Assembly: GCA_958295845.1 (NCBI GenBank)
Contig: OY282376.1
Coordinates: 633,022 to 697,021, forward strand
Direction: 5' to 3'
DNA from: Caldilineaceae bacterium
Lineage (GTDB): Bacteria > Chloroflexota > Anaerolineae > Caldilineales > Caldilineaceae
DNA length: 64,000 nt
A program made the position numbers and the translations under genes. Shown piece by piece: positions 15,789-23,617 of this stretch (positions within the stretch are counted from its first letter, which is position 1; every line of letters starts with the position of its first letter). Below the pieces are notes generated by a model, which worked only from the letters and a program-made list of their open reading frames with translations, was not told the DNA's origin and did not search any database.

Positions 15789-17840
15789 TCAGCTCCCATC
15801 GGCACTAGGAGGATCAAGCCCAAACAACGAGAAAAGCTCCTCTCCGCTAAACCTCGCCGAAAGGTCTAGCGACACGTCGTCTATGAGTTGATCGAACAGT
15901 TTCTGTTTTCGCTCCAGTATCTGGTCAATGCGTTCCTCGATAGTACCCGTGCAAGAGTACTTTATCACGTTGACTTTAACTGTCTGCCCGATGCGGTGGG
16001 CGCGATCTTCCGCCTGCCTCTCAACGGCCGGGTTCCACCAGCGATCCAGATGGAACACGTAGGACGCCTCCTGAAGATTTAAACCTAAGCCCCCTGCCCG
16101 CAGGGAGATGACCATGGCCTTATGATCATCACGACTCTTAAATCGCTCGATCGCAACTGAACGCTCCTCTAGCGGCATGTCTCCCGTCAACATGACTGGG
16201 TTGAACTCTTGTAGAAAATCAACTGCTGCCTTTACGCCGAACGTCTCGCCAGTGTATTGCGAGAAGACAAGCGCCTTATGTCCTTGCTCAGTCAACTGTA
16301 ACAATCGCTCTTTGATGTCGTCGAGCTTGCTCGACTCGCCAGTTACGGGGTCGAAATTGCAGATCTGCTTCAACCTCGTAATTAGTTCAAGCACATGCCG
16401 CACTCTGACTTCGGCGCCGAGGGACTTAAGATAAACGATTCCTTCCTCTTCGGCCTTTCTGTAGCTGGTCTCTTGTTTAGAACCCAACTCAATCGCCAGT
16501 TTGGTCTCCAGTTTCGGCGGGAGGTCACTCAAGACATCATTCTTTTTGCGACGTAGTTGGACTTCCTTGTGGCGGTCTAGTAATCCTATTCCCGGAAAAT
16601 ACCGTTTGGACGTATTTATTCCATCGTTATCGATAAATTCCATAATCGAAGCCAACTCTTCTTCGTTGTTCTCGATGGGCGTGCCGGTCAATGCCCATGA
16701 CCGTACCCTCTGTAGACTCTTGACCGCGTCGCTCGTATCGTTACGATTCTTGATCCGCTGTGCTTCGTCAGCCACTACGACATCCCACATGCGCCTATCC
16801 TGGCGCATTTCAACGAGCCTGCTAGCGTCTTGGCGTAGTACGCCGTAGCTGACCAGCTTAACGTCTGTCTGTGCCACCCACTGCCAATTGCGGTCGTGTG
16901 CCGGTCCACGAATAATAATGGCGGAAAACTCCGGCGCCCATTTTGTAATCTCCCGCCGCCATTGGTTCAATACGCTGGCCGGCGCGATGACAAGGCACGA
17001 TTCTATCTCTTCGCGCGCGCGCAGAATCCGCATTGCCGCGATTGCCTGTATAGTTTTGCCAAGTCCCATGTCGTCTGCCAAGAGCAACTGATTCATTTCC
17101 AACAATGCATGCACGCCATCAATCTGAAACGGCATCAATTCCCCTGGCCACTCCATTTGCGACACCCAAGGCGCGGGTATAGGACTTTGTTCGTTCCGGC
17201 CATCGTCCTGACCTAACTCCAGCAACTTCCAGAGGTGCTCCGCAGGAGGGTAGCTCCTCTCATTCTCGACCTCAGGGCGATAAAGATTTACAACTGTGTG
17301 CAAGCCGGTGAAAGTGGTAATGCCGCGAATGCGTCTGTACTCGAACGCTTTGCTCAGGCAATTCGCAGCACGTGTGAAGGCTTCAAAGGGGTCGTCCCTC
17401 CGCATTATCTTATCGAGAGACTGATGTGCTCTTGTGCCTTCTTGGGGTTGTTCGGCCGCCCACATTAAGTGTGGGGCACTCCCGCTACCACAATTGACGC
17501 GGCAGAAGGGAAGCCTCACACGCAGGGCTTCGTTAACTATCCATTGCGGAATCTCGTCTGCCAGGCCGAAAATCAGCGTCGGTGAGCCCGTTGCTGACCT
17601 CAAGAGAGATTTTGTGAGGGAAAACACGGCCGCCTGACGCCGGTCCAGTGTATCTGAATGGGAAGAGGATTGGACGCTGAGGTCAGCGCGAGCTAATGAA
17701 AAACTCAAAGGATCGCCCAGGCTAGACGTTTCAAACAGCGCGGCCCGAATCCCATCACCTTCCTCTTCGGCAACGAATCGAAGCCAAGCTACCGAATCGT
17801 CGACATTGGGCTCGGTCAAGTCATCGAAGGGGATGGGCAT
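15789..17840 (-). CDS. SNF2-family DNA translocase/helicase
   Basis: 683 residues. The first ~230 residues are unassigned. The SNF2 core follows with LADDMGLGKTIQA (motif I, ~258), VVADEAQRIKN (motif II with DEAQ in place of DEAH), ALTGTPIENN (motif III), LVFSQYT (motif IV), and SLRAGGLGLNLQEA with AEDRAHRIGQ (motifs V and VI). These enzymes use ATP to move along double-stranded DNA and remodel bound proteins. It begins 8 nt after the BrxD-like ATPase stop, so it is the last gene of a four-gene operon. Helicases paired with BrxD-like ATPases occur in phage-defence systems such as some BREX types and, as I recall, Shango; those use other helicase families. Confidence 0.93.
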   Translation of the reverse strand: MPIPFDDLTEPNVDDSVAWLRFVAEEEGDGIRAALFETSSLGDPLSFSLARADLSVQSSSHSDTLDRRQAAVFSLTKSLLRSATGSPTLIFGLADEIPQWIVNEALRVRLPFCRVNCGSGSAPHLMWAAEQPQEGTRAHQSLDKIMRRDDPFEAFTRAANCLSKAFEYRRIRGITTFTGLHTVVNLYRPEVENERSYPPAEHLWKLLELGQDDGRNEQSPIPAPWVSQMEWPGELMPFQIDGVHALLEMNQLLLADDMGLGKTIQAIAAMRILRAREEIESCLVIAPASVLNQWRREITKWAPEFSAIIIRGPAHDRNWQWVAQTDVKLVSYGVLRQDASRLVEMRQDRRMWDVVVADEAQRIKNRNDTSDAVKSLQRVRSWALTGTPIENNEEELASIMEFIDNDGINTSKRYFPGIGLLDRHKEVQLRRKKNDVLSDLPPKLETKLAIELGSKQETSYRKAEEEGIVYLKSLGAEVRVRHVLELITRLKQICNFDPVTGESSKLDDIKERLLQLTEQGHKALVFSQYTGETFGVKAAVDFLQEFNPVMLTGDMPLEERSVAIERFKSRDDHKAMVISLRAGGLGLNLQEASYVFHLDRWWNPAVERQAEDRAHRIGQTVKVNVIKYSCTGTIEERIDQILERKQKLFDQLIDDVSLDLSARFSGEELFSLFGLDPPSADGS

Positions 17841-17848
17841 TGCCGACC

Positions 17849-19132
17849 TTATTCAGCATCGCCTTCATGGGCTGGGGCTTCCAAGTCTCTGTTCTCTTCA
17901 TACGAAGTCGTAAATTCGTGGGCCTCTGTCTCAGGACTGGAATCTGGCCTTAACCGTAATAGGTCCCATTCGTTGATTGCACGACGGACTTGATAGCGCA
18001 TCCGTCCGTAAATTCCAGCTCCGCCTACCTTTGCGTCGATCGGCGGTGCCTCCCAACTGTACGCGTCGCTGTACAATGTTTGGAGCTTCTCTACAGTAGC
18101 GGCCACATCGTCACTCTCGGGCGGTTTAAGAGGCACACATTGCCGTTCCAACATATGCATACCGGTTACGGAGCGGCCAGCGATATTGTTGTATCTTGAA
18201 TTTGCCTCCATTTTTGGCCTGATGTAGTCGTGATCCTTCTTCTGACCGTCAGGGCTAATGATCGCAGTGGCAAAATCGTCTGTTACAGTTCCTACCACAA
18301 TAAGACCAGGGTATTCTTCTCCAGATACCTGTCCCATCCAACGCGCCAATTCAGCATAGGAACGTCCTCTCTGAAGTAACGAATATGATCCTATTAATTC
18401 GATTTCATCCAGCAATATTACCCAACCGCGATATCCCGCGCCCTTTATCAATTCGAGAGCAAAACGCAACTGCTGAGGAGGCAATTCGGCTGCTTTGGGC
18501 ATCCTAAATCGGAAGTTCTGATATTGGCCGATTTGACGCAGTCCATCGTTAACCTTGGACTTCAGGATTCGGCTCCCTGCCCAGAAAGCCTCGATCTCAT
18601 TGCCAAGAAACAGGTCATCGATTCTTTCGTGGACCAATAGACTGGCTGAAAATAATTGGTTGATTTCGCCGCTCTCTGCAGCTTCGTTTGCCCACTCGAA
18701 GAATGTTGCATATTCTTCCGAATCATGAACTAGTGACTGTCCAAGTTCTTCAATAAGCCTGCCGCTACGATCAGGAAGACGCCCGCTTTCCATTGCAGAA
18801 GTAAACACTTTGCCCAGGTCATACATCGGTGTCTCTTTGCTGATCGCCACTTTACTGCATATAAAATTGTGTTCAAGCGCGAGCTGTTCCAAGTGAACTA
18901 ACAGGTGTGACTTTCCCGAACCAAAGTCGCCCGAAACCAGCATTCCCCGAGCATTTTCCTTAAATCCGCTTGTCTCTTCTGACTCACCCAACATCTCGAT
19001 AAAACGACTCTCAACGTGAGGTTGGTTACAGCCAAGAATTTTGACGGCTGCTCGGTTGGGCACACCGCTACGCAATGCTTCTAGAGCTAGACGCATGGCA
19101 ACCGACGAATTGTTCGAAGCGTCTGGTGACAA
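17849..19132 (-). CDS. BrxD-like (DUF2791) P-loop ATPase
   Basis: 427 residues. Walker A is GDFGSGKSHLL (residues 68-78), and the following SKVAISKETPMYDLGKVF block is typical of the BREX ATP-binding (BrxD/DUF2791) family. Walker B is VILLDEIELI near residue 243. I take the TTG at 19132 as start because AAAGGAGG lies 6 nt before it; that ribosome site overlaps the stop of the preceding gene, so translation is coupled. In known systems such ATPases load or regulate a partner helicase on DNA. Here the partners are a SNF2 protein downstream and a Walker-A-less relative upstream. All nucleotide-binding residues look intact. Confidence 0.9.
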   Translation of the reverse strand: MSPDASNNSSVAMRLALEALRSGVPNRAAVKILGCNQPHVESRFIEMLGESEETSGFKENARGMLVSGDFGSGKSHLLVHLEQLALEHNFICSKVAISKETPMYDLGKVFTSAMESGRLPDRSGRLIEELGQSLVHDSEEYATFFEWANEAAESGEINQLFSASLLVHERIDDLFLGNEIEAFWAGSRILKSKVNDGLRQIGQYQNFRFRMPKAAELPPQQLRFALELIKGAGYRGWVILLDEIELIGSYSLLQRGRSYAELARWMGQVSGEEYPGLIVVGTVTDDFATAIISPDGQKKDHDYIRPKMEANSRYNNIAGRSVTGMHMLERQCVPLKPPESDDVAATVEKLQTLYSDAYSWEAPPIDAKVGGAGIYGRMRYQVRRAINEWDLLRLRPDSSPETEAHEFTTSYEENRDLEAPAHEGDAE

Positions 19133-19144
19133 GGCGAGCCTCCT

Positions 19145-20092
19145 TTATGAAAGCCTCATTAGTGCAGCAACAGGATTGATAAGATTTCTGTCGCGTACGT
19201 CGTCCATTATTCGGGTCTGTAACGCCGGATAGATTTTCCAGCTTCTTATTGAATAGTCGTCAACAAAATCATAGTTAGTTACAATGGCGATCATGGTCCC
19301 TGTAAGTCGATCAACATCGTCGATAAATTCGCGCAAGAGCTCATAGTGGTCAATCGTCATCGCGCGCGTATAGTATCTTTCTCCGTCTTTGGGGTTGCGC
19401 CCCACTGTAACACGGGTGTTATCCAGCAGCACGACTGTTCCGGCGAACCCCACGTGGCGCACCCAATACATTGCCGACTCAATGAAGTGCCGAGCCGTAG
19501 TACGGTTAATACTGGTGCGGATGTAAAATGTCCGAACATTGCCTATTCGCGTGTTTGCACCGGTAAGCCAGTCCAAAAGAGGTTGAGTAGACTCCCCAGA
19601 ACCCATGTTTGTGCAGAGGTGCGTCATAGCAACTTTGAAATCTCTTGCCATCTGCTGGTTCTTATAGACTCTCGCTTCTATGGCTCGCCGTAAGTCCTGA
19701 AGGATGAACCTCGCTTCGAGACTGTTGGCATGGCCCAAGGCATGGAAAATGTTTTCGGAGTTATCCGTCAAATCAATTTCATTTACGTTGAAACCCCTTT
19801 CTTCAGCCAGCCGCAGGACCATTCGTCGCGCGAGGAGTCGCCAGTCAATCTGCCTGGCCAGAGCGAAAAAAATGTCCTGCGGCATATGAACACGGCTTGA
19901 GATAGCGTCCAACTCAACGAAAATGTAATCCAGCTCCTGGCACTGTGCTTTCAGAGCACTATAGAGTTCAGGTTTCTTCTGCTCAGGCGTGACAGCAAAT
20001 TTCACAGATGCCCCGCCGTCCTTTATGAAAGTGGACAGATACTCGCTGTCGATGAAACGCAGCCACTCCTGTATTGGTAGGGTGTTCGACAT
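19145..20092 (-). CDS. BrxD-related protein lacking a Walker A motif
   Basis: 315 residues. The layout resembles the neighbouring BrxD-like ATPase, but the position of the P-loop holds GGASVKFAVTPEQKKP, with no GxxxxGKS/T. A Walker-B-like strand remains (GTVVLLDNTRVTVG near residue 222), and IAIVTNYDFVDDYS resembles the sensor-like segment VVGTVTDDFA of the neighbour. I infer an inactivated paralogue that pairs with the active ATPase, as regulatory subunits often do. Its ATG overlaps the stop of the upstream gene by one base (TAATG) and its own end carries the ribosome site of the next gene. The family relation is read by eye and should be tested by profile comparison. Confidence 0.75.
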   Translation of the reverse strand: MSNTLPIQEWLRFIDSEYLSTFIKDGGASVKFAVTPEQKKPELYSALKAQCQELDYIFVELDAISSRVHMPQDIFFALARQIDWRLLARRMVLRLAEERGFNVNEIDLTDNSENIFHALGHANSLEARFILQDLRRAIEARVYKNQQMARDFKVAMTHLCTNMGSGESTQPLLDWLTGANTRIGNVRTFYIRTSINRTTARHFIESAMYWVRHVGFAGTVVLLDNTRVTVGRNPKDGERYYTRAMTIDHYELLREFIDDVDRLTGTMIAIVTNYDFVDDYSIRSWKIYPALQTRIMDDVRDRNLINPVAALMRLS

Positions 20093-20892
20093 TAGATATC
20101 CTCGCTAAACCTTAGTCCGTAGTACTCAACGCTCTGCCCCTCAGGTCCTACGAAGGTGAACAAGTCGCTGGATCGTCGCCGTGCCCCTGTGGAGGATGGG
20201 AAGGAAACCGTGGCGCCTCGGCGCGTTCGGCGAGGGCCTTTCTCGTCAAGCATGTAGATGTCCCTCGCGAAATCGCTGCGGTCATAATCGCGGGCGGCGC
20301 CAGGCAAGGCAGTAATAAGCCTGTATATCTTGATCAAAGGTACAACGATTCCGGTGCTTTTCATTAGACGACCAGAATCCTCTCTGCTCAATATGCCGGT
20401 GTAAACTGCATAGAGAGATTCAATGAATCTTTCTGATGAAAAACCGCTGGTCTTTGTTTGATTCTTAAGAAGCAAATCCACCAAGTGAGTCGGTCGAATA
20501 GCAGAATTCTTCTTCCTATCAACCCTAACTGCGTTCTCACGCGGGAGTACTCGCAACAAAGAGGGGTAGGAAAACACGTTTCCATCACGTTCGTGCACAC
20601 TGAGGCCCACATCGGCAGCGGCGTCCCGGAGCTCATCTGTATATCGTTCTTCGAGGTACCGTTCCACCTCCTCGTCCGAGAATGGCCAAGATGACGCCGC
20701 GTTGTACACTTCTTGCTGTAGAACGCTGAGAGCCTCAGTAAGCCTCTTCTGTTCTCTCTTTATCGCAGTAATGTTTCCTGTCTTGGCGGCCCGCTCTAGC
20801 GCCCGGACCTGTGTGGTGAGTCCTCTTGCTGCTTTGAGTGCTGATTCCGCGGCTTTTTCAGTATCGCTGAAAGCTTGTTCCAAACTGTTCAC
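20092..20892 (-). CDS. coiled-coil protein, first gene of BrxD-like/SNF2 operon
   Basis: 266 residues, no recognised family. Residues 1-60 are a heptad-rich helix (ALKAARGLTTQVRALERAA and then RLTEALSVLQQEV) that should form a coiled coil. A middle region (LPRENAVRVDRKKNSAIRPT, then HLVDLLLK) and a basic stretch GPRRTRRGATVSF near residue 220 could contact nucleic acid. GTG at 20892 is preceded by AGGAG with 8 nt spacing. It is the first gene behind the promoter at 20937-20964. It could be the sensor or adaptor of the module; TerB-like or BrxF-like proteins occupy the corresponding place in related systems, but I see no sequence likeness to them. Confidence 0.8.
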   Translation of the reverse strand: MNSLEQAFSDTEKAAESALKAARGLTTQVRALERAAKTGNITAIKREQKRLTEALSVLQQEVYNAASSWPFSDEEVERYLEERYTDELRDAAADVGLSVHERDGNVFSYPSLLRVLPRENAVRVDRKKNSAIRPTHLVDLLLKNQTKTSGFSSERFIESLYAVYTGILSREDSGRLMKSTGIVVPLIKIYRLITALPGAARDYDRSDFARDIYMLDEKGPRRTRRGATVSFPSSTGARRRSSDLFTFVGPEGQSVEYYGLRFSEDI

Positions 20893-20936
20893 TTATGCTT
20901 CTCCTGGAGTTTGTATTGCAAATGGCATTAAAGCCC

Positions 20937-20964
20937 ATTATAGATGTCCCAATCGCAGAGTCAA
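20937..20964 (-). promoter_or_regulatory. sigma-70-type promoter of the BrxD-like/SNF2 operon
   Basis: On the minus strand TTGACT (20959-20964) and TATAAT (20937-20942) are 16 nt apart. Transcription would start near 20930, about 40 nt before the GTG of the coiled-coil gene. It is the clearest promoter in the island and supports the four downstream genes being one transcription unit. Confidence 0.75.
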
Positions 20965-21132
20965 TCGAGAGGACCAAAGTGCGCAACCCAAATTCTCGGG
21001 TGTTCCTTCTAGGGCCAAAAAATGATATTGGGAGGGCGCTTTGAGCTCAGATGACCAGAATCAAGGGAAGCCACGCTGCTCTCTTGGGAGCGTACAGATT
21101 CCGGCCGGAATTTACTGGAGAGCTAACGCGAT

Positions 21133-23007
21133 TTACAGTTCTCGAAAGTCCCCTTGAAAGACTTCCTTGACGTGCCAGGAAACGTACTTTTCGTCCGGGT
21201 AATAGGACTGTCTTTGAGGGAATTTGATCTGCTGGCCATGGAAGCGCATCAGCCACCCTTGGAAGCCCTGCGAACCGTTTGCTTCATCAGATACCATGAC
21301 CTCCAGTTGGTCGGACAAGGTAAAGGCGCCGCGGTCAAAGAGCCTTTGGTGGAGCACGCATAGCGCCAGTCCATTCGTCTCTGTGTCAGGGCCCCCAGCT
21401 TGCTTCCACCTAATATGGGCGGCTTCCAACGCAACGGGTTGGAGGCGCAGTCGCACGTCGAAACCGCAAACGGCGCATCTATATTCATAGGCTTTCAGAA
21501 CATTCTCCAGGAAGTCGGAGTCTCGTTTGACATGGCCGGTTCCCGCCAGAGGCAGCTTTATCTCGACAGCCTGCAAAATGTCTTCATGGATCGAAGTCGG
21601 GAAGTGAGCGGCCAATAGGCCCTGGACGATTCGCAGTGCCAGGTCGTGATCGTCTTGCAATTGCCTAGCGATGTCTTCAGTAAAACCTCCTGAAGCTTCG
21701 TACACGTCAAGGTCGCTCTTTCTAACATCCCCACTTGGTGTCTCACTTATTTGATACGCTTCGGGTATTTCCCAGACCCCATCATTCTGTAGTCTCCAGA
21801 ACGGAAGTTGTGTGTGATAGTTCTTTCTTTTTGGGCCAAACTCCCGCAAAAGGATTCCGAGTTTCTCATCTACCTCGGAATAGGGAAGCAAACGTTGCGC
21901 ATCTTGCAGAAGCCTGCCGATCGCATACAGAATCAGCAAAGGCTTATGAGGCGCTCTCTCGTCGCCTCTCTGCCATACTCTTAGGGATTCAAACTTTCGG
22001 GTGATCTCTTTCCTATCTAGTTGTCGCGGAATGCCTTGCTGAGGAATCTGAGAATCGGACGGGCTTCGTGAACTGGAGGAGAGCTGTTCATCGAGGATTC
22101 GGTTGAAGAGTTTCTCTGATTTACTTTCCACAGTCCCATAGTGGGAGTCTTCCTCCCCTTGCAGGTCCCGCGCACCATGGGGCTGATGCTCGACCAGAGG
22201 GAAGCCTTCCTCCGATTCAGCTTCGGTCACATCACCACCGACGCCGAAATCGTACTGGCTCTTGGGCTTGAAATCTAGAGAATGCTGAAGGTTGCGGGCA
22301 GGGCCGGCTAAATCTGTTACTTGTCGGTCTGCTGGGCTCAAACTAGTAAGCGGTCGATACTTACCTGTTTCGACCCACTCACGCCAGGCTGAGGGCGCGT
22401 GCGGTGATGGGACCTTCCCAATTCTCAAATCGTCGATCCACGCACGGCTGATTCGAGGAGCATCCAAGATAGTAAACGTGGCCCGGTAGTTTTGGAACGT
22501 TTCTTCATTGGAAGTTCGCCACTCCGCGACCAAGCCATCGGTTTCAGACATATCCGCACCACCCGGCACAGCCAATCCCCTGAATAAGACAGCCCTCGAA
22601 CTAACAGGTGTTGGATGCTTTTCAAATACAAAGAAGGGGTAGATTCGTTCCCGCTGTGGAGGGCTATCGTGGAGCAAATCGAAAACGTACCGAAGTATGC
22701 GGTTACCGCCAAGCGGTGTCTTGTGCAGTTCGTATTTTGCCTTCTTGTTATCTCCGAAGTAGACGAGTTTGCCAGAATTGGAGTCTATCCTGTCAGGCCA
22801 GGTCTCATCTTCCAAAGTCGAGAAGAGCAAGACGAATTTCTTGTCTAGGCCTTTACCCGATGCCCGGAAACCACCCTGATTCGAGGCTCCTGGAATCAAC
22901 TTGGACAATGGCTCCCCAGACAACTTACCTCCTGCTTCCCCTTCATAGACTGCATCAATGAATAGGTCAGCAACTGCCAAACTGTCGTACTTAATAACCC
23001 TTACCAT
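21133..23007 (-). CDS. modification-dependent HNH endonuclease: AspBHI-N-like + sulfur-binding + HNH
   Basis: 624 residues in three parts. Residues 1-~230 resemble the N-terminal domain of AspBHI-type enzymes that read methylated cytosine (VIKYDSLAVADLFIDAVYEG start, GNRILRYVF). Residues ~335-410 match the ScoMcrA-type DNA phosphorothioate-binding domain (RVWQRGDERAPHKPLLILYA, FWRLQNDGVWEIP). Residues ~505-600 are an HNH nuclease: CAVCG, AAHIRWKQAGG, TNGLALC, LHQRLFDRGAF, with both zinc Cys pairs and the three HNH residues. It should cut DNA bearing foreign modifications. The ATG at 23007 has no clear ribosome site. It stands apart from the operon to its left, with about 240 bp between. A broken paralogue lies at 11.1 kb. 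Confidence 0.88.
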   Translation of the reverse strand: MVRVIKYDSLAVADLFIDAVYEGEAGGKLSGEPLSKLIPGASNQGGFRASGKGLDKKFVLLFSTLEDETWPDRIDSNSGKLVYFGDNKKAKYELHKTPLGGNRILRYVFDLLHDSPPQRERIYPFFVFEKHPTPVSSRAVLFRGLAVPGGADMSETDGLVAEWRTSNEETFQNYRATFTILDAPRISRAWIDDLRIGKVPSPHAPSAWREWVETGKYRPLTSLSPADRQVTDLAGPARNLQHSLDFKPKSQYDFGVGGDVTEAESEEGFPLVEHQPHGARDLQGEEDSHYGTVESKSEKLFNRILDEQLSSSSRSPSDSQIPQQGIPRQLDRKEITRKFESLRVWQRGDERAPHKPLLILYAIGRLLQDAQRLLPYSEVDEKLGILLREFGPKRKNYHTQLPFWRLQNDGVWEIPEAYQISETPSGDVRKSDLDVYEASGGFTEDIARQLQDDHDLALRIVQGLLAAHFPTSIHEDILQAVEIKLPLAGTGHVKRDSDFLENVLKAYEYRCAVCGFDVRLRLQPVALEAAHIRWKQAGGPDTETNGLALCVLHQRLFDRGAFTLSDQLEVMVSDEANGSQGFQGWLMRFHGQQIKFPQRQSYYPDEKYVSWHVKEVFQGDFREL

Positions 23008-23478
23008 AGATTTGGGACTTTCAAGAGGAAGATAAAACGAATATGGGATTTAGAATTAATGGACATAGAGCCTACCATACTCCGACAGGTCTTGCACAAT
23101 TTCTACATCCGGTTTCGGTCAAATAACCCAAGATTGGTCACAAAATATGCACACACTGCAGAATTTGCAACTCCCCTACCACCCCCACTAGAGCGATGAA
23201 CCCCGAAACCAACCCGCCCATATCCCGCAATCAAAAAGATATCCAAAATCCATCGAAAACCCCCCCAATTCCGTGATATAATACCCCCAACACAACACCC
23301 AACCCATCACAGAGCCCGCAACAAACCCACCCACCCAAAACGCCAAAAAAAAGAAAATCCGTCGACCTGGATCGACTTGGATCGACTTAGCTCCACCAAA
23401 CCCAATGCAAATCCATCCCAATAAAAGAAATCCCACCGCCATGACCCCACCCCCCCAATCCCAACGCACCTCCCCCAG
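23008..23478. other. G-poor, C/A-rich spacer at the island's right border
   Basis: No supported gene. From about 23160 to 23470 the plus strand is almost devoid of G and dominated by CCC and CCAA runs, unlike either neighbour. It includes a direct repeat GGATCGACTT (two copies near 23370-23390). Frames open on the minus strand here are Trp/Gly-rich translations of this skew and not proteins. The acquired island ends here and GC-rich host-type genes begin. Confidence 0.5.
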
Positions 23479-23502
23479 TTACCCACAAACACAACAATCG
23501 TG

Positions 23503-23508
23503 TATAAT
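23503..23508 (+). promoter_or_regulatory. -10 element of the peptide transporter operon
   Basis: A perfect TATAAT about 110 nt upstream of the binding-protein start, with only a weak -35 candidate (TTACCC at 23479-23484, 18 nt spacing). It is the only promoter-like site in the spacer before this strongly translated gene. Confidence 0.45.
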
Positions 23509-23617
23509 CCGCACTTGCCGTGTACACCTTGCACGGCCCCTCTTACCAGCGTCCAACAGTTCACCTGAACTGTCCCATAAAAAACTCAACACACTCACAA
23601 CCGCACAGGAGTAAAGA

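Noticed and set aside
5008..20892. BREX or DISARM system.
   Set aside because: A BrxD-like ATPase, a methylase and a SNF2 helicase are present, but PglZ, BrxC, BrxL, a PglX-size methylase and the DrmA/DrmB/DrmC proteins are all missing.
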